NCBI GenBank assembly: GCA_014695255.1
Contig: JACJNX010000016.1
Span: 124,001-188,000 of the forward strand
DNA length: 64,000 nucleotides
Source of the DNA: Cyanobacteria bacterium FACHB-63
GTDB taxonomy: Bacteria; Cyanobacteriota; Cyanobacteriia; Leptolyngbyales; Leptolyngbyaceae
Direction: 5' to 3'
Part shown: one piece after another, positions 1-9,337 of the stretch
Numbering within the stretch: the first letter of the stretch is position 1
Layout: every line of letters starts with the position of its first letter
Program-made: the position numbers and the translations under genes
The notes under the pieces: model-generated
Told to the model about the DNA's origin: nothing
The model's database searches: none
The model's input: the letters and a program-made list of their open reading frames with translations, nothing else

Positions 1-812
1 ACGGTAGAAACAGGTAGATTTTGAAGTGAGACATTCTGCATCCATTCTTTGAAGCGCTGCTTCACACCCAGCGAAAACATTAGCTCAGATAAAACAGAAT
101 TGCTTGCTTCTTTCTCATCTAAACAAAACGTTCTCAGTCGAGTTAAAGTATTCCGAACGCCGAATAAGTTTGCAACAACCCAATAAGTACCACTGGTCTT
201 TTCTCGGAAGCCTTCATCGATCACTTGAATATTGCGATCGGTCAGAAAATCCACCAAAGTTTGACGCAAAACATCCGGCGGGATTACCGTTTGAATCAGC
301 CATTCTGAAAGCTTTTCTGCTTGGTCTTCGGTAAGCTGAAACTCCAGAATAACCTGATCGAAAATATGATTTAACTGGTCTTCAAGAAATTCTTCTTGGC
401 GCGCTAAAACTCTCAGCAATCGCGGCAAAGACTGACCGAATAGGTCTCTTAAAATATTGCCTAAAATCTTTGCTGTTTTTTGCTCTTTGCTTTCTTGAAC
501 CTGCTCGATCGCGAGTTGCAACAACCATAGAATTGCTGCCTGAACTCGCTCCGTTTGCAAAAGTCGTCGCGCTAAATTCTGCAACTCTTCAGGAGTCAAT
601 AATGATCCCATAATTGTGTCAGAAATTCGCTTTGCTAAGCGCTCCTGATTGCGAGGGATGAGTCCGGGTGTAAACGGAATCCGCTGTTTGCCAAGGTAAA
701 GCGCTCGATACGGGCGAAACAGCATCTTAATCGCAATATCGTTGGTGAAGTAGCCAATGACTCCACCAACCACAGGAGGACCCAGAAAAAGCCAGAGCGT
801 CGAGAGATCCAC
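1..812 (-). CDS. DUF445 family membrane protein (partial, 3' end outside window)
   Basis: About 270 residues are visible and the frame is still open at base 1, so the C-terminus is missing. A hydrophobic N-terminal segment (residues 3-20) runs into [15 protein letters not shown] (20-34), followed by a conserved [17 protein letters not shown] stretch. This is the signature of cyanobacterial DUF445 (YheB-like) proteins, whose function is unknown. The GTG at 812 gives the usual family start [13 protein letters not shown] at 851, just past the menG stop, would add 13 residues and cannot be excluded. The gene follows menG closely on the same strand and is probably co-transcribed. The family call is firm; the role is not known. 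Confidence 0.85.
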   Translation of the reverse strand, partial: MDLSTLWLFLGPPVVGGVIGYFTNDIAIKMLFRPYRALYLGKQRIPFTPGLIPRNQERLAKRISDTIMGSLLTPEELQNLARRLLQTERVQAAILWLLQLAIEQVQESKEQKTAKILGNILRDLFGQSLPRLLRVLARQEEFLEDQLNHIFDQVILEFQLTEDQAEKLSEWLIQTVIPPDVLRQTLVDFLTDRNIQVIDEGFREKTSGTYWVVANLFGVRNTLTRLRTFCLDEKEASNSVLSELMFSLGVKQRFKEWMQNVSLQNLPVST

Positions 813-852
813 AGGGACTAATAAAGTAATGAGGGGTAAAGGGGCGATCACC

Positions 853-1545
853 TTATTTTGTAATCACCAATACTCCCATCGTACCGCCCGCGATCGGATA
901 ATGGGTGGCACTGGTGAAACCTGCTTGATTTGCTAAGCCAACTTGCTCTGTGCCGGTCGGAAATTTATCGAGGCTGGGTGAGATATAGGCGTATTCCTCA
1001 GTAAAACCGAGTCGCTGAGCAGCCGGAACTACCACTTCATCGAGATACCACTGCTGAAACGCCCGCACGAGATCGCTGTCTGGACGGTGCATATCTAGAA
1101 TTGCAGCTTTCGCCCCAGGTTTTAGCACTCGGTGAATCTCCTTGAGGCTACCAAGAGTATCGACGACGTTCCGCAAGCCGTACCCCATCGTCGCACAATC
1201 AAAATGATTTTCAGAAAACGGTAAATCTAAGACATCAGACTTGATCCAGTGAATGGAGGGGTTAACGCAACGACGTTCACTACGATCGCGGGCAACTTCC
1301 AATTGAGCCGCAGAAAAATCGACGCCGTAAACTTGCCCAGTTCTGCCGACGGCTTCCGCTAACATCTGAGCAATATCGCCACTGCCACAGCACAAATCTA
1401 GGGAAACGTCTCCGGGTTTGGCACCGCTCCACTTTACGGTCATACGCTTCCAGATGCGGTGCTGTCCAAAGCTCAGACCGTTGTTAAGCTCGTCGTAGAC
1501 TGGAGCGATACGATCGAACAACGCTTGAATATGATCAGAATTCAT
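853..1545 (-). CDS. menG: Demethylphylloquinone/demethylmenaquinone C-methyltransferase (MenG/UbiE family)
   Basis: A 230-residue class I SAM-dependent methyltransferase. Motif I ([11 protein letters not shown], residues 49-59) binds SAM, and the acidic GVDFS at 74-78 contacts the ribose. The N-terminal IAPVYDELN segment and the later YGLRNV motif are typical of UbiE/MenG. In cyanobacteria the orthologue performs the last step of phylloquinone synthesis, C-methylating 2-phytyl-1,4-naphthoquinone to give the secondary acceptor of photosystem I. Length is normal. DUF445 follows downstream on the same strand. A long inverted repeat at 1557-1630 lies just upstream, between this gene and the response regulator. 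The quinone substrate is inferred from lineage. Confidence 0.93.
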   Translation of the reverse strand: MNSDHIQALFDRIAPVYDELNNGLSFGQHRIWKRMTVKWSGAKPGDVSLDLCCGSGDIAQMLAEAVGRTGQVYGVDFSAAQLEVARDRSERRCVNPSIHWIKSDVLDLPFSENHFDCATMGYGLRNVVDTLGSLKEIHRVLKPGAKAAILDMHRPDSDLVRAFQQWYLDEVVVPAAQRLGFTEEYAYISPSLDKFPTGTEQVGLANQAGFTSATHYPIAGGTMGVLVITK

Positions 1546-1556
1546 TTATGATGAGT

Positions 1557-1630
1557 GCTTCTCTAAAATTGTTCTATTTAAAATTCTAAGTTTCGGGCGG
1601 TTCAATTGGGACGAGCAATTTTAGAGAAGC
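1557..1630. repeat. 18-bp inverted repeat between response regulator and menG
   Basis: Arms at 1557-1574 and 1613-1630 are reverse complements with a single mismatch and a 38-base spacer. The repeat starts 16 bases past the end of the regulator gene and ends 12 bases before the menG start, on their shared minus strand. No clear T-run follows it on that strand. It may be a long-loop terminator of the regulator transcript or a structured menG leader. Confidence 0.6.
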
Positions 1631-1646
1631 GGCTCATTGGGCTAAA

Positions 1647-2564
1647 TTAGGCAGCAACGGCACTCTTGATTGAACGAGTACAGGTTAATGCCAGGGCGAC
1701 TTGCTGGGCTGAGAGATGCAGTAACAAAAGCTCATCTTCTCGCAGACTTTGCGGCTGTTTCCATTGCAGAGAGAGCACCGCGAGAACTTCACCTCGGAGT
1801 GTGACCGGAACAACGAGTTGAGCGCTGAAGGCTGCATCGCTGGTTTCCGTGACAATCTGCATTTTCTGAGTTGCGATCGCGTCTTTCACCGCTTGCGATT
1901 GCACGAGATCGAAATCGCTGCTAATACCGTAAGTTCCCGCGATGGTCAGGACACCATTTTCAACCAATTGGACAGTACAACGATCGGCAACGAAGCTTTC
2001 ACCAAAGGCAGTCGCGATTGGCTCTAACGCACTTTCGGGAGTAGTATGGCTCTGAGCGACGGCAACGATCGTGGATAACAAAGCGGTCTGAGCCTGCGAT
2101 CGGCGTAATTCTTCGGTGCGCTGTTTGAGCAATTCGTAGGTTTCGGCTGCCCGCTGCACCACCGCTTTCAGTTCGTTTGGGTCCCAAGGCTTGGTAATGT
2201 ACTTGTAGACTTGACCAGAGTTAATTGCCTCGACTAAATCTTCAACGTCGGTAAATCCGGTCAGAATAATCCGCATCGTATCGGGGAATTCGGGCACGGT
2301 GCGGCTGAGAAACTCTGTTCCCTTCATTTCGGGCATCCGCTGGTCGGAAATAATAACAGCAACCTCACCCTCTTGGGCTAAAACTTGCAGCGCATGAATG
2401 CCGCTTTCTGCTTTCAGAACATTGAATTCGCGACGAAAGGTTCGGTAGAGCAGATCGAGGTTATCGGGTTCGTCATCGACGACGAGCATTTTTGTTTTCT
2501 TCGGTCGATCGAGCATCATGAATTGGCGGCTAATGGGTTCTAGTTCTGGAATGGTGTATTCCAT
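1647..2564 (-). CDS. Response regulator with REC and GAF domains
   Basis: A cytoplasmic signalling protein of about 305 residues. The receiver domain covers roughly residues 25-145: the acidic pair in LVVDDE, the phospho-acceptor Asp in ISDQRMPE (about residue 74), the Thr in ILTGF, and the Lys in YITKPW are all present. A short coiled linker leads to a GAF-like domain (about 165-295). There is no DNA-binding, GGDEF, HD or kinase domain, so output is probably by protein contact or through a ligand of the GAF domain. The ATG at 2564 is preceded by AAGGAG at a 10-base spacing and is preferred to an upstream GTG at 2654. The partner kinase is not in the window. Confidence 0.85.
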   Translation of the reverse strand: MEYTIPELEPISRQFMMLDRPKKTKMLVVDDEPDNLDLLYRTFRREFNVLKAESGIHALQVLAQEGEVAVIISDQRMPEMKGTEFLSRTVPEFPDTMRIILTGFTDVEDLVEAINSGQVYKYITKPWDPNELKAVVQRAAETYELLKQRTEELRRSQAQTALLSTIVAVAQSHTTPESALEPIATAFGESFVADRCTVQLVENGVLTIAGTYGISSDFDLVQSQAVKDAIATQKMQIVTETSDAAFSAQLVVPVTLRGEVLAVLSLQWKQPQSLREDELLLLHLSAQQVALALTCTRSIKSAVAA

Positions 2565-2691
2565 GCGATCAGCACTCCTTCGCGTCACGGGAGACAGGGG
2601 TTTCAGTATCCCTAGTCTTGCCATTTTGTCCCAATTTGTAACAGCTACAGGCACGAATTCAGGCTGCGACGGACTCCCATTCTAATTTGCT

Positions 2692-3471
2692 CTAAGCGGA
2701 AATTCTCAAGACAAATCCGCCGTTTGTCGTCACAATCAAATCTTCGCTCAGCGTTGCAATCCCCGACGGAATTTGATATTTCGCTTTTGCTAAATCCGCG
2801 ATCGTTGTCACTTCTCCATTTGCATCGACCTGTACAACTAGCCCAGAGTTGGTTGTTGCAGCTAATTGACCGCGCCAAATCGTGACATCAAAGGGAATTC
2901 CAAACCCTTGCGCTTTAAGATCAACGATCGTGCTTGCTTTGCCTTTTTCAACTCGTACCAACTGCCCGTAAGATTGCGCCACGATGATCGATTGATCCTG
3001 TACCACTAGACCAAACGGATTGCCAAACGGAGTCAAATTGGCGATCAGGCTAATTTCTCCGGTTGGGCTAACCCGAATCAATTCACTCGCCGAATCAATT
3101 ACATCGGTTGCCAACGTCACAATGTAATCACCCTGATCCACTATCACCCCAAAAGGCGCACCATAAAACCCGCTCCGTCGCGTCAAATCTGCGATCGTTT
3201 CGACTTTGCCATCCGGTCTCACCCGCAATAAATAATGTTGAGGGAGATAGCCTGAAACTGTCACGATTAAATTTTCGTCTTGATCGCTAATTCCGAATGG
3301 GACACCCAACTCAGCTTGAATTAAATTGACGATTGGAGTTTGTTTTCCATCTGGCGTAACTTTTAGCAATTGTCCATCTAACATCGGTACAATCACGTTA
3401 CCTTTACTGACTGCCACACTTTGCAGTGTATAAATATTTAGCTTTTGAGCGATTACTGCAACTTCAGTCAT
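2692..3471 (-). CDS. NHL/SMP-30-like beta-propeller protein
   Basis: About 259 residues made of repeated blades of roughly 40-45 residues. Each carries a GVPFGI or GNPFGL-type turn followed by LLRV.PDG or LIRVSPTG and then I..L, which is the pattern of NHL/SMP-30 six-bladed propellers. No signal peptide is evident from the ATG at 3471. A TTG further upstream would add 15 residues without homology-like content. Related proteins act as lactonases or binding scaffolds, but the acidic metal ligands of true SMP-30 gluconolactonases could not be assigned here, so no reaction is proposed. It is upstream of, and on the same strand as, the response regulator. Confidence 0.65.
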   Translation of the reverse strand: MTEVAVIAQKLNIYTLQSVAVSKGNVIVPMLDGQLLKVTPDGKQTPIVNLIQAELGVPFGISDQDENLIVTVSGYLPQHYLLRVRPDGKVETIADLTRRSGFYGAPFGVIVDQGDYIVTLATDVIDSASELIRVSPTGEISLIANLTPFGNPFGLVVQDQSIIVAQSYGQLVRVEKGKASTIVDLKAQGFGIPFDVTIWRGQLAATTNSGLVVQVDANGEVTTIADLAKAKYQIPSGIATLSEDLIVTTNGGFVLRISA

Positions 3472-3805
3472 CGGGGAGGTGGAAACAGAATGGATTAATC
3501 GACACCATAAAGCCAAAACCCTAAATGTTTCAAGTCAGAAAAGCTTGTGATTTCTTGACGCAGCAATGTTACCCTCTACTTGCGGTGCAATGCTCAGATT
3601 CTCATTGCTCTTGTCGCGCAAATTTTCTTTGGTATTCCTGCGCTTGAATCGTGAGATAACCCATGTAAAATGACTGAGTTTCTAAGGCGACTTTATGCAC
3701 TTTCCTTAGAAAAATGGCGCAGAGGTCTCAATTGCCCAGAGGGTTTGAGTGATTTGCGATGCCCTAGACAGATGCCCTAGACAACCGTTAGAACTGTAAA
3801 GCCCG
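3472..3805. other. Divergent intergenic region with a 13-bp tandem duplication
   Basis: This 334-base gap separates the minus-strand propeller gene from the plus-strand hpsJ-like gene and so holds both promoters. The only distinct feature is a perfect tandem duplication of a 13-mer (GATGCCCTAGACA) at 3758-3783, about 22 bases before the hpsJ start. No RNA gene or ORF is supported. Confidence 0.5.
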
Positions 3806-4624
3806 ATGAAAGCAACGAATTCTCTTCCTACCGCCCCCTTCATCCTCCGAATTGTTGGCATTATTTTGATTTTGTCAGCACTGGTGGACTATATTTCGCT
3901 TCTAATTCCCCCGAATTTTTCGGATAAAGCCTGGTTTGCTAACGTGGTGACGCAGTTTGTCGATCGCGGTATCATCCCGATGGTCGGACTCGGTTTCCTC
4001 GCACTGAGCGCATTTCTTGAAGCGGGTTCTCTTGCTTTAGGCGATCGCGCCAAACCGTTTACAACGTTTCGCTTCTGGGCGCTTCTGCTCTCGCTCCTGC
4101 TAGGACTGGTGTTTCTGATCGCGTTCCCGCTGCACTTGAACAACACCCGTCAAGTTTCAGACCAAGCGTTAGAGCGCATCGATCGAGAATCCAGAGATGC
4201 TGAAACCCAACTCAATGCCCAAGTTCAGCAGCGACAAGACCAAATTAGTGCAGCCCTGCGCGATCCGAATCAGGCGAAGCAGTTGGATGACCAGCTAAGA
4301 CAAATCGATGCTGCGATCGCGAGCGGTCAACTTAAAGGCGATCAATTAACTCAAGCACAGCGCGCTCAGAAAGAACTGCAAGCGCTAAAAGCAAATCCGG
4401 GTTCGGTTGCCGATCGCGCCAAAGAATTTCGTAACCAGCAGCTCACTCAACTGCGCGAACGTCGCCAGCAAGCTGAGAGTCAGGCTAGAGGCGAATTTTG
4501 GAAAACCGGAGTTCGAGTTGGAATTAGTAGCCTCTTGCTGTCGCTGGGCTATTTTCTCATTGGCTGGTCAGGCTTAAAGGAGATGGGAATTCTCGGCGGC
4601 AAGCGCAAGCCTGTGATGCGCTAA
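3806..4624 (+). CDS. hpsJ: HpsJ-like coiled-coil membrane protein
   Basis: A 272-residue integral membrane protein. Hydrophobic segments lie at about 12-34, 56-77, 88-109 and 234-254. Between the third and fourth is a long charged, Gln-rich region (about 115-230) with coiled-coil character. This layout, with an NNTRQ..DQAL.RI segment after the third helix, matches the cyanobacterial HpsJ family, linked to hormogonium polysaccharide secretion and gliding. The hpsA-C genes lie 30 kb away, so the system is split over several loci. A glycosyltransferase gene follows on the same strand beyond a hairpin. The assignment rests on topology and recognised sequence style, so the symbol is provisional. 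Confidence 0.65.
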   Translation: MKATNSLPTAPFILRIVGIILILSALVDYISLLIPPNFSDKAWFANVVTQFVDRGIIPMVGLGFLALSAFLEAGSLALGDRAKPFTTFRFWALLLSLLLGLVFLIAFPLHLNNTRQVSDQALERIDRESRDAETQLNAQVQQRQDQISAALRDPNQAKQLDDQLRQIDAAIASGQLKGDQLTQAQRAQKELQALKANPGSVADRAKEFRNQQLTQLRERRQQAESQARGEFWKTGVRVGISSLLLSLGYFLIGWSGLKEMGILGGKRKPVMR

Positions 4625-4637
4625 ATTCAACACGATG

Positions 4638-4720
4638 AAAGATGAAGCGTGAAAAAAGGGAGAAATAGAAAAGGAATCTAACCTGATATTCGTCCCTTTT
4701 GCCCTCTTCATCTTTTTGTT
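4638..4720 (+). terminator. Long imperfect hairpin with T-rich tail between hpsJ and the glycosyltransferase gene
   Basis: A perfect 10-bp arm pair (4638-4647 with 4706-4715) encloses an 8-bp pair (4654-4661 with 4693-4700). The structure is followed by TTTGTTTT directly before the ATG at 4723. It could terminate the hpsJ-like transcript or limit read-through or translation of the next gene. Confidence 0.5.
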
Positions 4721-4722
4721 TT

Positions 4723-5592
4723 ATGTTCTCCATCTTCATCTTGACCCACAACGAAGAAGTTGAAATTGCTGCCTGCATTGAGTCGGCGCTGTTGTCAGAT
4801 GATGTGGTGGTGGTCGATTCTTATAGCGACGATCGCACGATGGCGATCGCGCAATCTTATCCGGTGAGAACGGTTCAACATCGATTTGAGAGCCACGGCA
4901 AACAGCGCACTTGGATGCTGCGATCGGTTCCGGTGAAATACGAGTGGGTTTACATTCTTGAAGCCGATGAGCGCATGACTCCGGAACTGTTTCAAGAGTG
5001 CTTGGATACGATCGCGACGGCTGAACATGCAGGATATTATGTCGCTGAGCGTGTGATGTTTATGGATCACTGGATTCGCCGCAGTACCCAATATCCGCGC
5101 TATCAGTTACGCCTGTTTCAGCGCGAGAAGGTGTGGTTTACGGATTACGGACATACAGAACGCGAGGTTGTCGAAGGCTCGACTGGATTTTTGAAGGAGA
5201 CCTATCCGCATTACACCTCTGGAAAGGGCTTTAGTCGCTGGATTGATAAACATAATCGCTATTCGACGAACGAGGCGATCGAAACGCTGCGTCAACTGGA
5301 ATCTGGCTCGATCAATTGGCGATTGCTCGTTTTTGGACGTTCAGAGGTAGAGCGGCGACGTGCTCTTAAAGATCTTTCATTACGCCTGCCATTGCGTCCG
5401 CTAATTCGATTTCTCTATATGTATTTTCTGCTGGGTGGCATTCTCGATGGCTATCCCGGTTTTACCTGGTGTACCTTACAAGCATTTTACGAATATTTGA
5501 TCTTGCTCAAGGTGTGGGAACTCAAAAATTCGCCCGTCGAAGCCTCTAAAATTTCTGAGCCTGCTCACGTTGCATCTCAAAATGTAAAATAA
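4723..5592 (+). CDS. Family 2 glycosyltransferase (WaaE/KdtX-like)
   Basis: A 289-residue GT-A enzyme. The N-terminus starts directly with MFSIFILTHNEE, the typical GT2 opening. VVVDSYSDD supplies the nucleotide-binding aspartates and EADERM corresponds to the metal or donor site. The C-terminal third has a hydrophobic stretch around PLIRFLYMYFLLGGILDG, suggesting membrane association. It resembles lipopolysaccharide core glycosyltransferases that add a sugar to a lipid-linked or core acceptor. Its place after an HpsJ-like gene suggests a role in surface polysaccharide, but donor and acceptor cannot be read from the sequence. The ATG at 4723 is preferred to a TTG 24 bases upstream because it begins at the domain edge. 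Confidence 0.85.
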   Translation: MFSIFILTHNEEVEIAACIESALLSDDVVVVDSYSDDRTMAIAQSYPVRTVQHRFESHGKQRTWMLRSVPVKYEWVYILEADERMTPELFQECLDTIATAEHAGYYVAERVMFMDHWIRRSTQYPRYQLRLFQREKVWFTDYGHTEREVVEGSTGFLKETYPHYTSGKGFSRWIDKHNRYSTNEAIETLRQLESGSINWRLLVFGRSEVERRRALKDLSLRLPLRPLIRFLYMYFLLGGILDGYPGFTWCTLQAFYEYLILLKVWELKNSPVEASKISEPAHVASQNVK

Positions 5593-5808
5593 TATACTAA
5601 TTCCATTCGGATATGGCAGAAGGGGAATCAATGATTAAATAAGGAGAATTAGCTTAGAAATCTTCCTAAAGTTGCAACATTTATTTACAGGCTTTAAAAC
5701 TAAGGTAGCGCAGCTACAATCAGTGCTTTGGGATCGTATTAATTTTTGTATCCGTTCCCAAATTATATTAATGAATGGCAGAAATTGCCCCAGATGAAGG
5801 AGAGTAGG

Positions 5809-6504
5809 GTGTCTGTGATCCATCGTCTTAAGCAAGACCTCAAAAATGATCTGATTGCCGGGTTGCTCGTTGTCATTCCCTTAGCAACGACGATTTGGTT
5901 GAGTTATACGATCGCGACTTGGGTGATTAATTTTCTCACTCGTGTTCCTAAGCAGCTAAACCCGTTTGACGGCTTGAACCCGTTCTTGGTGAATCTGCTC
6001 AATTTCGGAGTGGGTTTAGCGGTTCCGTTGCTCAGTATTCTACTAATCGGGCTGATGGCGCGAAATATTGCCGGACGCTGGCTGTTGGATGTGGGTGAGC
6101 AGCTACTACAGGCGATTCCGCTTGCAGGGGCAATTTACAAGACGCTGAAGCAACTTCTAGAAACAATTCTGCGCGATTCGGGCGGGAAGTTTCGCCGCGT
6201 GGTGTTGGTAGAGTATCCGCGTCAGGGCGTTTGGTCGCTTGGATTTGTCACCGGCGCGATCGGGGCTGAGGTGCAATCGCACTTTAAGCATGACATGTTG
6301 AGTGTGTTCATTCCCACGACTCCGAATCCCACAACGGGTTGGTATGCGGTTGTGCCTGAGACGGACGTGATTAATTTGTCGATGCCGATCGAAGATGCGT
6401 TTAAGGTGATTATTTCTGGCGGTATTGTTAGCCCGGATGCGATGAACGCGATCGTCACGACCACCACGAAGCGTCCGTTAGTTGAAGCGATCGCGGACGA
6501 ATAA
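5809..6504 (+). CDS. DUF502 family membrane protein
   Basis: About 231 residues. Two strong hydrophobic segments lie near the N-terminus, around LLVVIPLATTIWLSYTIA and VPLLSILLIGLMARN. A conserved soluble region follows, with PLAGAIYKTLKQL, then VVLVEYPRQG, then FIPTTPNPTTGW. These are hallmarks of DUF502, widespread in cyanobacteria and plants, where plant relatives are LIKE-COV membrane proteins. Biochemical function is unknown. The GTG at 5809 follows AAGGAG at a 6-base spacing and gives the usual short N-terminus before RLKQDLKNDLIAG. ATGs upstream (5746, 5794) lack this signal. Confidence 0.85.
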   Translation: MSVIHRLKQDLKNDLIAGLLVVIPLATTIWLSYTIATWVINFLTRVPKQLNPFDGLNPFLVNLLNFGVGLAVPLLSILLIGLMARNIAGRWLLDVGEQLLQAIPLAGAIYKTLKQLLETILRDSGGKFRRVVLVEYPRQGVWSLGFVTGAIGAEVQSHFKHDMLSVFIPTTPNPTTGWYAVVPETDVINLSMPIEDAFKVIISGGIVSPDAMNAIVTTTTKRPLVEAIADE

Positions 6505-6540
6505 TGCGCTACTTTGGGAAAGTTGCAATTCTCAAACAAA

Positions 6541-7317
6541 ATGTCTGTGATTCCCCGCGTTCTAGCGCTCGATTTCGACGGTGTGATTTGTGATGGGCTG
6601 AAGGAGTATTTTCAGACCGCTTGGAAGGCTTACGCGCAAATTTGGCAGGTTACAGTGCTACCGGATGCAACGATCGCACCTGCATTTTACCGATTGCGTC
6701 CGGTGGTTGAGACAGGGTGGGAAATGCCGCTCGTCATTCGGGCGTTGGCTACAGGAATCACCGAAGCAGAGATTTTTCAGAATTGGACTGCGATCGCCGC
6801 TCAAATCGTCGCGGACAATCATCTGAAGCCTTTAGAGGTGGGTACGATCGTTGATACGATTCGAGATCAATTAATCGCAACAGATCTAGAAAGCTGGCTC
6901 GCAGAACACGAATTTTACCCGGGAGTTTTGGAGCGGTTGCGATCAATTCTGAGCAGTTCAACCGATTTCATAATTATCAGCACTAAAGAAGGGCGATTCA
7001 TCAAGCAACTGCTGTATAAACAGGGAATTGAACTCAAACCCGAACAAATCTACGGCAAAGAATCGAAGCGTCCTAAAGCCCAAGTGCTAAACGAATTGAG
7101 ACAAGCGTATGGAGAAACGGCTTCAATTTGGTTTGTTGAGGATCGCTTAAAAACACTAGAAGCCGTCGAGAAACAAGAAACTCTTGCAAACGTTGAGTTA
7201 TTTCTCGCGGATTGGGGCTACAACACAACATTGGAGCGGCAACAGGCAAAAGAGAGCGATCGCGTCCGCCTGCTATCTCTGGCAGAATTTAGACAGGACT
7301 TCTCAGCCTGGATTTAG
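6541..7317 (+). CDS. HAD-superfamily hydrolase
   Basis: A 258-residue protein with HAD motif I LALDFDGVICD near the N-terminus (nucleophile and acid aspartates), motif II IIISTKEG (Ser/Thr), a Lys in KESKRPKAQ, and motif IV FVEDRLKTLEAV. The roughly 100-residue helical cap between motifs I and II fits a subfamily I phosphatase. The substrate is unknown. It begins 36 bases after the DUF502 gene and is probably co-transcribed. It ends just before the psaC terminator, with psaC converging from the other strand. Confidence 0.8.
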   Translation: MSVIPRVLALDFDGVICDGLKEYFQTAWKAYAQIWQVTVLPDATIAPAFYRLRPVVETGWEMPLVIRALATGITEAEIFQNWTAIAAQIVADNHLKPLEVGTIVDTIRDQLIATDLESWLAEHEFYPGVLERLRSILSSSTDFIIISTKEGRFIKQLLYKQGIELKPEQIYGKESKRPKAQVLNELRQAYGETASIWFVEDRLKTLEAVEKQETLANVELFLADWGYNTTLERQQAKESDRVRLLSLAEFRQDFSAWI

Positions 7318-7319
7318 AG

Positions 7320-7344
7320 AAAAAAAAGAGGGCGAACTGCCCCC
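7320..7344 (-). terminator. Rho-independent terminator of psaC
   Basis: On the minus strand a GC-rich stem (GGGC with GCCC, short AGTTC loop) is followed by CTCTTTTTTTT. It lies about 50 bases beyond the psaC stop and directly after the convergent HAD gene. Confidence 0.8.
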
Positions 7345-7395
7345 ATAACTTTGAACCCACATAAATGAAAAATGATTGCTGTATGAAGTTTTGCC

Positions 7396-7659
<264 letters not shown>

Positions 7660-7809
7660 TTAGTGCTTATGACTTGGCATCATCTGTTAGTTCTGAAATT
7701 CACGATATAAAACCGCTTACTCTCAGAATCAATGCCTAGTTTACTCTGGCGTGTTGTTACACTCTTTCAGACAGTTGCAAAACTTTAAATTGCGTAATGT
7801 GGGGGCTGA

Positions 7810-9023
<1,214 letters not shown>

Positions 9024-9206
9024 TCAGAGTCCGTTCGTCACATCGTCGGTGTGAATCCGTCCGCTCCCTCTGTAATCAATAGACGGCGGAACCTCTTGAG
9101 CAACTTTAAACTGAGAGGCGGAGTTATTGCTGTTTTCAGTGTGTTGACTGACAGTAATTACTCCGACAAGCGAGATAAGAAGCGCAACCAGAACTTGAGC
9201 ATTCAT
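9024..9206 (-). CDS. patX: PatX-like secreted RGSGR pattern-inhibitor peptide precursor
   Basis: A 60-residue ORF. Residues 1-20 (MNAQVLVALLISLVGVITVS) form a hydrophobic, signal-peptide-like segment. A polar Ser/Asn/Gln-rich linker follows, and the C-terminal part contains DYRGSGRIH with the exact pentapeptide RGSGR (residues 46-50). RGSGR is the active motif of PatS and the C-terminus of HetN. PatX proteins, described as ancient partners of HetR encoded next to hetR in filamentous cyanobacteria, have exactly this layout. This gene lies upstream of hetR in the same orientation. The expected mature product is an exported and processed peptide that enters neighbouring cells and inhibits HetR. 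It starts at an ATG without a clear ribosome site, behind an inverted repeat. Confidence 0.9.
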   Translation of the reverse strand: MNAQVLVALLISLVGVITVSQHTENSNNSASQFKVAQEVPPSIDYRGSGRIHTDDVTNGL

Positions 9207-9210
9207 AAGA

Positions 9211-9234
9211 GATACATTCTCAGTGTGATGTATC
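9211..9234 (-). promoter_or_regulatory. Inverted repeat directly upstream of the patX-like start codon
   Basis: Perfect 7-bp arms GATACAT (9211-9217) and ATGTATC (9228-9234) flank a 10-base spacer and end 5 bases before the ATG at 9206. It could be a protein operator or an mRNA hairpin affecting initiation. No purine-rich ribosome site is visible here, which makes the position notable. Confidence 0.4.
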
Positions 9235-9337
9235 CCTTTACAGGTATGAAGCTTTTAGATCAGGATGAAATGAATGAATACAATAAAATTCAGTAGCTTT
9301 ACTAGATTGACAACGGTTAGTGTTTGTCTGGAAACTT

